Positions 37,278 to 48,355 of a stretch of 64,000 nucleotides of DNA are shown one piece after another. Both the position numbers and the translations under genes were made by a program. The stretch is from assembly GCA_013368325.1 (NCBI GenBank), contig JAACJK010000219.1, forward strand, positions 1,550,001 to 1,614,000. Direction: 5' to 3'. The notes under the pieces are model-generated. The model saw nothing but the letters and a program-made list of their open reading frames with translations, searched no databases and was not told the DNA's origin. This DNA is from Ephemerocybe angulata. Taxonomy: Eukaryota > Basidiomycota > Agaricomycetes > Agaricales > Psathyrellaceae. The stretch's first letter is position 1. Every line of letters starts with the position of its first letter.

Positions 37278-38489
37278 TGAGATTTTAGATTCGCTCTCTT
37301 CTTCACGGTACTCACGAATGTGTTTTCCTGATGGGTCTGCCCTGGTCTACGCCCGTTTTGACCCATATGTCACGGATGCGTGTTCTTCCCGTTCCCGTTT
37401 GTTTATCATAGGTCAGTTTCCCTAGACACATCCTTGGGTGTTCCAAAACATATAATATCCCGTATCCAGTTGATACAGGGTTATTACCCGACTGCATTGC
37501 CCTCCCGAATCCTGGACCCGCACCAATCTTGATGTGGCTTCGGAATCCGTGTCGGCGCGGATGAGAACGGCCTGCGTATTCCCTCCCTTCATACCGGGGA
37601 AATGAACGATGGCGTTACCTGGGATGCTTTCGGGAAGCAGTTATCTGCTGACATCCCATCATAGCCCCATGCACCAAGCCCCATTACTCCATCCAAAGCT
37701 ATCTACGGGATTCTGGATGTTCTTCGATTTGACTTTGAACACATGCAGCACTCTGTTTTCACACTTCCTCGCCGTTTTACGGCACACATGCCCTCTTTTT
37801 TCGTTTGCATACCCATGAGACCTCCACGCCTTGGGCTCTTGCCGTTTGGTGCACCTGGGTTGTGAAGGCCGTTCGTCCATACTCGGTGCCGTTGTACGGT
37901 CTTGGAATTGGAGATGCTCCTTGTGGGAAGTCACCCGCCTCCACTAGTCCAAATCCTTGATAACGAACCTGTCACTGGTCACTGTATGTATATGCATTCA
38001 CTGTGCTATCTGTGATAGAGGCGCTCATCCCGAATGGGAGAGGTTAGGCAACGACCTCTGTGAGTTCTAGTGTGGACCCTTCAGGAGGTTTACAAACCAA
38101 ACTTTGTCTTCAATAGCACTCCATCGTATGGAGGTAAATTACTGTCTAAACGCTCGCGTGGATGGAGGACGCCGCCGCTCCGTTCACATTGTAGCAGTCA
38201 GATGATGCCTCCGAGTACGATCTTGTCTGGCACTTGATTTCGCTGTCCCCTAAGTGCCACATGAGGCAATTCATTGCACTGTTTTGGGCCACGGTCAGGT
38301 TCACCGATGCAAGCGCCAGGGCGCCCTCCCTTCCGCCGGCAATCTTTTCCCGCCCCGACGTCTGCCACGTGTCTACGATGTCAGGTGACTGCAACCATGC
38401 GGGTCTCGAAAGCGCCCTAGTCGCGAGCTGGACAACACGTTGACGCAGCCCGCAGCGCCAAACGATACACTGCATTATACCTCACAATC
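37278..38489. other. Intergenic with coding-like fragments, no intact gene
   Basis: About 1.2 kb between Rrp17 and Bos1. On the plus strand, short coding-like pieces in shifting frames occur at about 37540-37960, such as GADENGLRIPSLHTGEMNDG, then EHMQHSVFTLPRRFTAHMPS and WVVKAVRPYSVPLYGLGIGD. They could be remnants of a decayed gene. No family is recognised. A 109-codon minus-strand frame (38475-38146) overlaps the Bos1 promoter and is treated as chance. Confidence 0.35.
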
Positions 38490-39587
38490 ATGAACTCGCT
38501 ATACACCACAGGCGTTCGACAAACAAACTCACTGCAAGCCGATCTCGAACGACTACGAAATGGCGACAACTCGGCGGCCTTGCTAGGTGAATACATCGCC
38601 CGCGGAACAACACTGTATACACCGAATTGACTGCTGAAGAACGTGCTTTATGTCTATCTCCTTGCTAGGACAGATATCTGCGTCGCTCGCAGCCATGAAC
38701 CGGACAATAGAGGATTATGATACCATGGCGAAACGCGAGATGATCAAGGCGAAGCAGGAGAAGGCGCAAATGTACTGTATCCCCTTTTCTCCTTCATTCG
38801 CAGTGCATCTATCCTAATCTTATCTGCTGCTCCCGATTCTCAGGCGAGTTTCGAAATTCCGCGGCGACTATCTCGAGCTACGGAATCAGTTCCAGAAGTT
38901 CAAAGACGAGGCGGCAGCAGCAGTACGTGTGGTTGCTTCAATTAGTGCTTTAATCGGTATTCTAACCAACCGACGTCTGCTCCTCCTCTTATTTCCAACT
39001 ATCTTTCCGATTGACTGCAATATAGAATGCCTCGGCACAACGAGCAGAGCTCATATCCGGCGCAGAGGCACTGGTCTCGCCTTCTGATGCCCGAAGACGG
39101 TTCCAACCTTCTCATCCTTCAAGTCAGCCGTCAACGCTTCATCCTGGGCTGAGACCGCAGGGGGAGACGATATCAGAATCGCCATTCCGCAATTCGACGC
39201 CAAACAATGGATATTCTGCACGGCAAAATCACGCATTGGACGAACATACCTTTATCCAGAGTACGAGCGAGCGGCTGGACGACTTTCTGGCGCAAGGACA
39301 GGAGGTGCTGAATAACCTGGTGGATCAGCGACAGGTGCTCAAAGGGACGCATAAGAGACTGTTGGACACCGCAAATACCCTTGGTCTGAGTCGGAACGTT
39401 ATCGTGTGGATTGAGAAGCGAAGGTGAGTAACTTAAGCTTGATTCCTGCATACCCGTTGCCCCGCAACTCTACTTGACCGCCCAAACTAACGCGTCTGTC
39501 TCTAGTACACAAGACATGTACATCTTCATTTTCGGCGGTATCTTCACCTTCTTCTGCTTCTTCGCAATCTGGTACTACCTTGGATGA
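38490..39587 (+). CDS. Qb-SNARE Bos1 (GOSR2/membrin homologue)
   Basis: Type II tail-anchored v-SNARE for ER-to-Golgi traffic. Exons read MNSLYTTGVRQTNSLQADLE to NSAALL, then GQISASLAAMNRTIEDYDTM, RVSKFRGDYLELRNQFQKFK and NASAQRAELISG. The Qb-SNARE helix follows (ERLDDFLAQGQEVLNNLVDQ, then RQVLKGTHKRLLDTANTLGL). The last small exon encodes STQDMYIFIFGGIFTFFCFF and AIWYYLG, the C-terminal membrane anchor, with stop at 39585-39587. Domain order and length (about 230 residues) match Bos1. Five exons are separated by 60-90 nt introns. The anchor is in its own exon. Confidence 0.88.
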
Positions 39588-40246
39588 AGCAGGCTGCCAA
39601 TCCATTTACGTTTCTTCATGGTTCCTCTCCCGACGGACTTGTCTGGTTGGCTATTTATTCAGTCTAATGCTATATAGTAGTATGGTTATTCCACTTCTCC
39701 TTCCATCCTCCTGCCCATGAAGCTCGTGTACGACTGGTTGATAGATATACCCTTTCACAATATGCTTCGCAGGGTCCATTTAGTTAGGTGAAACGCCGTC
39801 CATAGGTGTTATGGTGAGCTACTGTCCCCGGTTGTGCATCTCATTTCCTGAGTCAGTCCTCAAGTCATTTCCCCCGTCATGCTAGCAGCAACAGAGCTCG
39901 TTCGGAATCGGTAATGTGCCATTCAGGATCTGCAGTTGGGAGCGCACTGGACGAGCACTTAATCAAACGCCCCGGGGATCGTGATCTTCGCAGCCTTTCT
40001 TCAAGTGCCAGTAGTGGAAGGTAATGCCTGGACCGCGGGCTGGTAGTTTGGTCCGGGACCAGCCAAGGCGTTGCGATTCGCATCTGTTTGTGGCATCGGC
40101 AAAGCGATGGGGAATACTATACAAACCGGGTAACTAATACAGAAGCGCTAAGCTTCGCCTTTTAGGACGGTGAGGAGCTGGACGTCGAAGACATTTTAGG
40201 TGGATGGGGCAGGTCGAAGGGGGGAGAGGGCCGCGCGGGGAAGTGA
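39588..40246. other. Convergent intergenic region Bos1 / Fcf1
   Basis: About 660 bp between the stops of two convergent genes. It should hold both 3' UTRs. No gene is supported. Confidence 0.45.
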
Positions 40247-41183
40247 TTATGACGGTGCTCCCTGGTCGGGCAAGCGTTCGATTGCGTAGCGCCTGCTGAC
40301 GATGTACATGAGGGGAACACCAGGAACCTGTCGTATCCGTCTGCGGAGATCACGATCACAAGTTGCGACAATGAAGCACTTGTGTGCAGTTACTCGTTGC
40401 ACGAGGCAGTCATCAGCGTAGGTGCCAGTGTGCGAGCATTTCAGGCGTTCGAATCTGGGGTCTCGAGCGACGCTGCGGATGATAAGAAGAAAAAAGATTT
40501 TGTGTGTGAGTGTAGGTTCCAAATTCGGGGTGTGGGCTTAAAGCTATTGATACTCACCGAAGTGCGACGCGATATCTGTGACCCAGCTTCTCCAATTCGG
40601 CCATGACGCAGTCTGTTACGCAGGGGATACCTGTGTCGTAGATGGGGTAGATTAAAATAAGCCATGAGATTCACGGGATGATTGAGTTAAGTTGACCCCA
40701 GTCCTACTCACATTTGGCAAACAGACAATCCATCATCCCACTCACCAGCTCCAGTTTGTTTTGCAGACTGAAGTTGATAAAATTCGTATCAATCAGGACG
40801 CGGTATGGGGGTACGAGAGCCGTATTGTGCTGCAAGAAGAGGGAAGATGCGGCCTGAGTCCTGTTGTCGATTCATACCAGCCGTTAGGACATATGGCCAA
40901 CAACATAGAAGAGACACGAGTTGACGTACACTCGGCGAACCGCCTTGGCCTTCTCTTCTTCCTCCTTCTTCTGCTGTTTGACCTGATTCTCTTTCCTAAA
41001 GTCCGAGTAACGTCAACGCCTGCGCAGAGCGGTTCGATGAACCAGGCTTACAGCCGAATGTCGTTGGGATTCAGCATCCTCTTGACAGTCGCGAACTTTC
41101 TTGTCTTCTTGGCTTTTCCCTGTGCATCATTGCGGCTTGTAAGTTCCATGTTAAGTCCTCCCAGATTCTGTCGCCCATACCAT
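40247..41183 (-). CDS. FCF1: rRNA-processing PIN-domain protein Fcf1/Utp24
   Basis: Small-subunit processome endonuclease of the PIN family that cleaves pre-rRNA at sites A1/A2. I place the start codon at 41183-41181 as an exon of three bases. A 61-nt intron (41180-41120, GTATGG...CACAG) follows directly and leads to [20 protein letters not shown], giving the conserved start [10 protein letters not shown]. Then come [20 protein letters not shown], a segment with [15 protein letters not shown], and the PIN core: [59 protein letters not shown]. It ends [14 protein letters not shown]. The four acidic PIN residues (D in LIDTN, the E of the following helix, D in ADDC, D in CDRDL) can be seen. Without the ATG-only exon, the alternative start would add a non-conserved leader ([10 protein letters not shown]). 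Confidence 0.92.
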
Positions 41184-43174
41184 CGTGAACCGGTCCCTCT
41201 TGAGTGTGTTGTAAAGGTCGAAGCCAAGCTCGCGCTTGCCAACACCTTGCAGCAGTGATCGCAAAACCAGCACTGCCACTGTAAATGCTCGTGGGAGATG
41301 CTGACCAATGTGGGCAACCCAGCCCTGATGGCAAGCGCTTGGGCGCTTACACGAGGCGATATCTGGTTTTCGGGAGATAGCAACCGGGCTGATTAGCGCT
41401 ATAGGCCTACAGCACACAATGCCGTAAATGGTTAACTCGGTGACAAGGAGGAGGGTTGAAATTTTGAATGATCGTTCTCAAACAAGATCCAAAAACAAAC
41501 TGAGGGTCGAGCCGAACAATGGGACACCTCGTGTGCCACACCACCGTCTAGTTGTGGGGCTTTTGGAAACCTGGTGCTCGATATGCGTGCAGCGTAGATC
41601 TAGCTATGCTACCTTGAGATCTGCGGGCTCCTTCGAGTTCCGTTGTGGTTCATTCTCTATTTTTCTTGGTTTGGAGAATGCTGAGACGTCGCTATGACCT
41701 ATGCTTTGCATCATAGGCGCCCAGATCTTCAAGGATGATTGAGAATTATCCAGTACTGGGAGCTAGATGTGTCATAGTTGTCGACTTGGGGTCTTCCCTC
41801 GCCGATGTAAGCCACCATCCTGAAGCCTCTCATTTCCAATGATCTCTCTCTGTCTGTGATTCAGACCGGATGCTGTCACCATCGATAGTCTTATTTTTTC
41901 AGGTATTCTGTGAATTTCATGGGGAGTATGGGAGGCAGTGTGGCACTGTTGGGGATGTGGTGGTGACTCGTTTACGGTTTCTCATATCGGAGTCAAGAGT
42001 CGGTGGGCGCTTGAAATAGCCTTGTGCACGGGTTGCAATGTACCTTCGGCTTGTAGTCGACCTCAACAGCATGGGATCAGGTGGGAGGATGCTGTGAGTC
42101 AGCGTAGGGCTAATGAATACACTGCTCTGCGGACCCGCACGCGAGTGAAGCGCAAATGGATCACTATCACAATTTTGGGGAAAACGCCGAACGCTGTGAG
42201 GAAAACTTATCACTTAGAAGCGTCAACATACTTAGTTTCGACTTCTTAAAGGAGGGTCGGATTGTCAGAACGCCCGTCTACGAGCGTGATGTGTCGGACG
42301 AGCGCTCAGCGCTGGAAGTGGATCGGAGTGTACCAAGCATAGCGCTGAGGAATTTTTGGCGATTCATACGCGCATCGTGGTGCGATGCTGTGCGCGCTTA
42401 AGATATCAAAGAGCCAGCGAGATTAGAGGTGACAAGCGCACTGATTGATGGCCGCGGCGAGCGTGCTTGCTGCGACGCACTGACGCAGCAGTGAATGGGC
42501 CTTTGAGCTCACCGGGGATGGTAAAGAGCTGATTGTGATTGATATATCTCGCGCGTGAGCGGATGCGAGCAGCGCAAGATGATATTCGAAAGGCCGAAGT
42601 GAAAAACATAAACGAGCTTGAAGGCTCGATGTAAACGTACAGATTTGGGCTTCTAGTACACACAAGGGTCGGCCGCGAACTGTTGCTTTTCAGTGTGGCC
42701 ACGCAAGAAATTCGGCAAGTACAGGTATGTAGACCAGCCAGAGCTAGCTTGGCAAAACCTGAGAGTTCTACTCCGCGCACGTCGCACTAATGGTCAGCAA
42801 CACAGCCCGAGTAGAAAACCTATCACATCATGTATGGTCTGCAAAAGGTTGTGTTGAAAGAGGCTTACTGATGAAAGACTCTATTATGACTCACCATACT
42901 TTATTTTGAAGTGTGCAGTACGAAAGATAGCGCAGCAGGACACAACTTGTGGGTTTGCAAGTTACCGGATAACTGTCGAGAAAGGCAACTTGCACCGAGA
43001 CGGATCTTTTACTGGAGGGATGGGGTAGTAGATTGTAACGGGCCGGGGATAAGACGGAGTGCACAGCGTCTAACCCCTGGGATCAGCAGGCTGACCCAAA
43101 TGGGCGACACATATTCTCTGTCGGTTACTCTCCAAAACCCCAACACTCTCTACGGAACACGATCACACCAAAGC
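41184..43174. other. Intergenic, no recognised gene
   Basis: About 2 kb between Fcf1 and the PAL gene. Open frames up to about 125 codons occur on both strands, but none has a recognisable domain or splice pattern. The right end is the PAL promoter. Confidence 0.4.
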
Positions 43175-43182
43175 TATATAAA
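43175..43182 (+). promoter_or_regulatory. TATA box of the PAL gene
   Basis: Sequence TATATAAA lies 112 bp upstream of the PAL start codon, at a sensible distance for a TATA-driven promoter with a leader of about 80 nt. Confidence 0.6.
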
Positions 43183-43293
43183 CTGTCAGGTCTACCCCGA
43201 TGACCGTCCATCGCCTTTCCCATCTACAGTCCTCTCACATAGAGCTCGATCTACTCTATTCTCAGCCTTAATTCACCATCTACCTATCTCGCA

Positions 43294-45964
43294 ATGCCCA
43301 CCATCTCAACTGAAGGCCGTGCGATGCCTCGTCGTTCATCCTCAGCGGCGTCGATCGCGTTCATGACGCGAGAAGACAAGTCAGAGACCTATGGAAGTCG
43401 CCCAACTCTTCAGATTCCAGTCCGCAGGATGTCCAAGTCGACGATACTATCGCCTACCGTCGCCGTCCTGCCTTCCTCGCCCACTGTGGCGAAGGCCAAG
43501 CACTCTGCCACCATTCCTACATCGGGCAAATCAACCGCAATGGTTGAGAAGTTTATCAAGGCATTCAAGGAGCTCGAGAGCTACAAGTAAGTCAGTGCCC
43601 AACATCCACGGCCTCCGTGCTAACGACTGCAATTAGAAACGGAAAGGCGGTTGTCATTGATGGCCACAACCTCTCCATTGCTGCTGTGACCGCAGCCGCC
43701 CGCTATCAAGCACCCGTCGTCCTTGACGATTCTCCCAGCACGCACATCAAGCTTGCAAAGAGTCGCAAGGTGATCACCGACGCTGTGGCTAACGGCACAA
43801 GCGTATACGGCGTTTCAACTGGGTTTGGCGGGAGCGCCGATACACGTACAGATCAGCCTCTCCTACTCGGGAACGCACTCCTCCAGCTCCTCCATGCCGG
43901 TGTTCTCCCATCCTCAACGAAGAAACTCGATGCCCTCCCTCTACTTGACCCCATGGCTTCGTCAAGTATGCCCGAGTCATGGGTTCGGGGTGCCATTCTG
44001 ATTCGGATGAACTCACTCATTCGCGGTCACTCTGGTGTTCGGTGGGAACTGATCGAGAAAATGAACGATTTACTCCGTGAAAATATCACACCTGTTGTTC
44101 CATTGCGGGGAAGCATTTCCGCGTCAGGAGGTATGTGGTTTCAACGCTATGCCTCGCACATGGTGACAATGTACTAAATGACTCCCTATCAGACTTATCC
44201 CCGCTGTCGTACATTGCTGGTACTCTAATTGGGAATCCTACCATACGGGTCTTCGACGGCCCTACTGCGTTTGGCGCACGCCAAATCGTTTCTTCTAGGA
44301 AGGCACTGGAAGCTCATGACATCGCGCCTCTTCCCCTGGCATCCAAGGAGCACCTTGGGATCCTGAATGGCACGGCCTTCTCTGCATCTGTTGCCTCCCT
44401 TGCCCTGAATGACGCTGTTCACATGGCTCTTCTCGCCCAGATTTGCACAGCAATGGGAACAGAGGCCCTGGGTGGAACACGTTTGTCCTTCGACTCCTTC
44501 ATTAACTGCACTGCACGCCCCCATCCTGGACAGGTGCGTCGCGGAATGTTGATTATTGTCAGCGGTGTTTCTTACAGGCATATAGATCGAGACTGCAAAG
44601 AACCTCTGGAACCTACTAGAGGGAAGCAGATTCGCCGTCACTGAGGAAGAGGACCTCCATATCAAGGAAGATGCTGGTAAACTTCGTCAAGATAGGTATC
44701 CTCTGAGGACCGCACCCCAATTCATTGGGCCACAGATCGAAGATCTTCTCCACGCTGTCGAGACCATCACAATAGAATGCAACTCCAGTATGTTCTTTGA
44801 CAATCGATATAGCCCAATGTTTCTGACATCCACTTAGCCACAGACAATCCGTTGACTGACGGAGAGACCGGAAAGGTGCACAACGGTGGCAACTTCCAGG
44901 CCATGGCTGTCACCAATGCTATGGAGAGCACTCGTCTCAGCCTGCACCACCTCGGAAAGATTTTGTTCGCTCAATGCGCAGAGCTCATGAACCCCGCGAC
45001 AAACCGCGGTCTTCCCCCTTCCTTGGCTGCCACCGACCCATCTTTGAACTATCATTGCAAGGGCCTTGATATTGGTACCGCCGCCTATGTGGCCGAGCTG
45101 GGATACCTGGCTAGCCCCGTTTCCACTCACATCCAGTCAGCGGAGATGCACAACCAAGCTATCAAGTAAGTAAAGACTACAACTCTTTCGTAGCAGGAGT
45201 TGGGTATTGACACCGTTATCAGCTCAATGGCCCTTGTGTCGGGTCGCGCTACCATCAACTCTTTGGACGTTCTTTCGATTCTCATCGCATCGTACCTCTA
45301 TGCTCTCTGCCAAGCTCTTGACCTTCGAGCCATGCAGGGCGAGTTCATGGATGGCATGGTCAGTATTGTTGCCGAGGAATTCGATGCCGCCTTCCCCTCC
45401 ATGTCTCCGAGAGACAGCGCCGGTCTGAAGATCAAGCTCTTCCACTCCTTCAGAGAATCTTTCGAGTCGACAAGCACTATGGACGCTACAGACCGGATGG
45501 TCAAGATCGCTGCCCTGTCTACCAGCACCCTCGTCGACCACTTTACTCGCCCTGAAGCCGTCAACGACGCGTCTGCAGTCACCTGCGTCATGTCGATTCC
45601 CCAGTTCCGATCCAAGGCCGCTGACCGCCTTACGACGCTAATGGACAACCTGCGTCGGGAGTACCTTTCAGGCGCACGGGGCCCAGCTCCTGCTAGCTCT
45701 CACCTTAACAAAACTCGCCCCATGTACGAATTCATTCGGCTGACGCTGGGGATCCGTATGCACGGATCAGAGAACTATCACCGCTTCGTCAACGGGTTGG
45801 GATCTGAGGATCTGACAGTCGGCCAAAATGTATCTTTGATTCACGAGGTGTGTACTCGTCCTTCTATTTACTTGCAGTGCCCAGTGTCTGATCGTTTTTT
45901 TGAATTTTAGGCTATTCGCGATGGCAAGGTGCAATCTGTGGTTGTCGATATGTTTTCATCATGA
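43294..45964 (+). CDS. Phenylalanine ammonia-lyase (PAL)
   Basis: MIO-type aromatic ammonia-lyase that deaminates L-phenylalanine (and sometimes tyrosine) to cinnamate. The start at 43294 ([20 protein letters not shown]) gives a 95-residue low-complexity N-terminal extension usual in fungi. The catalytic block reads [20 protein letters not shown] (with the catalytic Tyr), and the MIO-forming Ala-Ser-Gly lies in [17 protein letters not shown], split by an intron. Further family blocks are [87 protein letters not shown] and [20 protein letters not shown]. It ends [17 protein letters not shown] with stop at 45962-45964. The substrate-selectivity position aligning with His-Gln of the Rhodotorula enzyme reads Leu-Leu ([12 protein letters not shown]). 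About seven short introns. Confidence 0.95.
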
Positions 45965-46493
45965 GCAGAGAAACCATGGCGGCTTCTCTCGTATTCGGGT
46001 TTCTTAGAGCTTGACAATCATCCCTTCCACTCAAACGCAATGTATTTATCCCTGCATTTATGTATCGTATAGCCTACTGTAGTACCACCCCTAACAATGT
46101 CTTCACTTATCTCATTCGTAATATCGAATGGGAGAACTTGAAGTTATGGACCTGTGTACGGAGACCGAAGAGTATGTTCAATCGGCTGCTGTGGACTGGG
46201 GTATAGCTTGGAGTTCGAGAGGTGTTGCATCAGTAATAATCTTTTTGGAACACACTCAATTGAACTCTGCAATCGAAGTCGATCATGATAACTTTGGTTC
46301 ACCGGACATCCGGCTTCATCGGCTCCGAGTGATAAGCGCCCTATAGCATGCGCGCGCCAAGGGCGAGTCCGAGAAATCCCTTGCTCATCTTTCGTCTTCG
46401 AACATCTTTGTTCCTCCGGATAAATCTCCCCGATATCACCTCGCAAGGAGCCTCATTGTCCTATCCTTGATATAGCCCTCGAGCCTTTTGATT
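45965..46493. other. Intergenic PAL / oxidase
   Basis: About 530 bp between tandem plus-strand genes. It should contain the PAL 3' UTR and the promoter of the oxidase gene. No gene is supported. Confidence 0.45.
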
Positions 46494-48134
46494 ATGACCA
46501 CCCCGACGCCTACTTCGACAGATAGAGTTCTGATTCTCGGATGTGGTTGCTTTGGTGTATCAACGGCGTACCACCTCTTGACCCGTGGATACACCAACAT
46601 CACCATACTTGACCGATCCCCTGTTGTGCCTGCACCCGATGCAGCCAGCAACGACATCAACCGCAGTACGGCCGACCCCATCTCATTGCCTCAAAGAATC
46701 TGCAACTGATCATCGCTTTGATCCCTCCCTCACTCGCCGCGCCCTTCTAGTCGTTCGCTCGGGGTACCCTGATAAGTTCTACTCCGAGTTATGCCGCGAT
46801 GCTATCTCTCTCTGGAAAGACGAGGAGCTATACGGCGATGCGTATCAGGAGTTCGTCGTATCCACCAGCCCCCCGTCATAATCACTGATGATTCTTCACC
46901 CCAAGATCTGGATGCATAATAGTCCTCAATTCCCCAGACTCCTCGAGCGGCATCCCTACCGAAGTCGCTGAATCTTACGGTCACGGATCTTACGCCAACG
47001 ACCTCGCACTCGGAGCCCGCGTCTCCCTGCTCGAAACAGGCGCCGCCCTCCGCTCCGTCTTCCCACCCTCCCTCCAAGCCGGCACGTTCCAGGGGAAGTC
47101 CGGGTACCTCAACAGGGACGGCGGCTGGGCAGACGCTGGAAAGGGGCTCAAGAAGCTCATTGATCGTGTCCTACAACTCGGCGCCAAGATCGAGACTGGC
47201 AAGGACGTGAAGGAGCTGATCAGGGAAGAAGGGTGTCAGACCAAGGGTGTCAAGTGTGCCGATGGCTCCACGTATGAGGCAGACCTTGTCGTCGTCGCGA
47301 CGGGCTCTTGGACTCCGTCTGCGTTCTCTGACCTTAACGGGTCCTGCTTAGCCACTGGGTGCGCATCAGCCACTTCAATTAAGCGCCCATGACGTTTAGC
47401 TGACTGTTGATATGCAGACAATGCGTAGCCATGATCCAGCTGACCCCAGAGGAAGCTGCTCCTTACAAGGAAATGCCAGTCTTTCTCGATTTCAACACCG
47501 GATTCTACGTGTTCCCCGTAAGCGCTCGTCCCTTCTAAATAGCCGCCGCATGACAAACCTGAACCTCGCACAGGCAAACGCGCAGAATATCGTCAAGATG
47601 GCAATCCACTGCGTAGGGTACACCGTGACCGATACCGACACAAAGATCTCGACCCCCCGCACTGTCACGAGCAACCCCACCGACGGCCTCGCGATCCCCA
47701 AGCCCGACCTAGCGCAGCTTCGAGACCAGCTTAGGCAAGTGTACCCAGAGCTTGCCAAGAAGCCATTTGCTTCGACGCGCTTGTGCTGGTATAACGATTC
47801 GCCTGATGGCGACTGGGTAATATCCAGAGTATCTGGCGATGCTGGGCTGGTCCTCGCCACAGCAGGCAGTGGGCACGCTTACAAGGTAAGACCCTCCCCT
47901 GCCCCCGGTTGTCATGGTCTCATCTCATCTCATATCCTGCAGTTCCTCCCAATTATAGGACGCATCGCCGCCGATCTGATACAAGACAAGCTGCCTCAAG
48001 ACCTTGTGGCCAAGTTCGCCGTCAACCGACCACACAGCAAAGCGGACCTGTCGAGGAAAGGCCTTACTCAGGAGCTGCCTATCGACCAACTTTGCACGAA
48101 GGAGGATCTCAAGGCACCCACTTCGTCATCATGA
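46494..48134 (+). CDS. FAD-dependent amine/amino-acid oxidase (DAO, sarcosine oxidase-like)
   Basis: DAO-family flavoprotein. The N-terminal Rossmann motif is [19 protein letters not shown], followed by ITILDRS. Exon 1 ends at SNDINR, where the phase 1 junction produces [20 protein letters not shown], the conserved segment after the FAD loop. Then come [72 protein letters not shown] and [15 protein letters not shown]. The cysteine in IHC is placed like the one that holds FAD covalently in sarcosine-oxidase-type enzymes. The C-terminal FAD-binding strand reads [16 protein letters not shown], then [20 protein letters not shown]. The protein ends KAPTSSS and lacks the SKL/SRL peroxisomal signal usual in this group. 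The substrate could be an N-methyl, fructosyl or imino acid; I cannot decide. Confidence 0.85.
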
Positions 48135-48355
48135 TACAAACTTGTACTTCGGCCAAGCATAATATAGGAATATAATTACCATTCGCCGCTATAAACCAAA
48201 ACCGAAAGAGCAGAAGAGAACTAAGATTTTCATACATTAGATTAGATACACTATACAACGGGAGGGTCCAGCGACACGCTCCTTTTAGATGGATGCAAAG
48301 AATAGATGGAAAGCAGATGAGATATCTTCAACGAAAGCAAGGTAAAATACTCCGT

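Noticed and set aside
43294..48134. PAL plus FAD oxidase as a secondary-metabolite cluster
   Set aside because: There is no synthase, transporter or regulator nearby, and the neighbouring CPA2 is primary metabolism.
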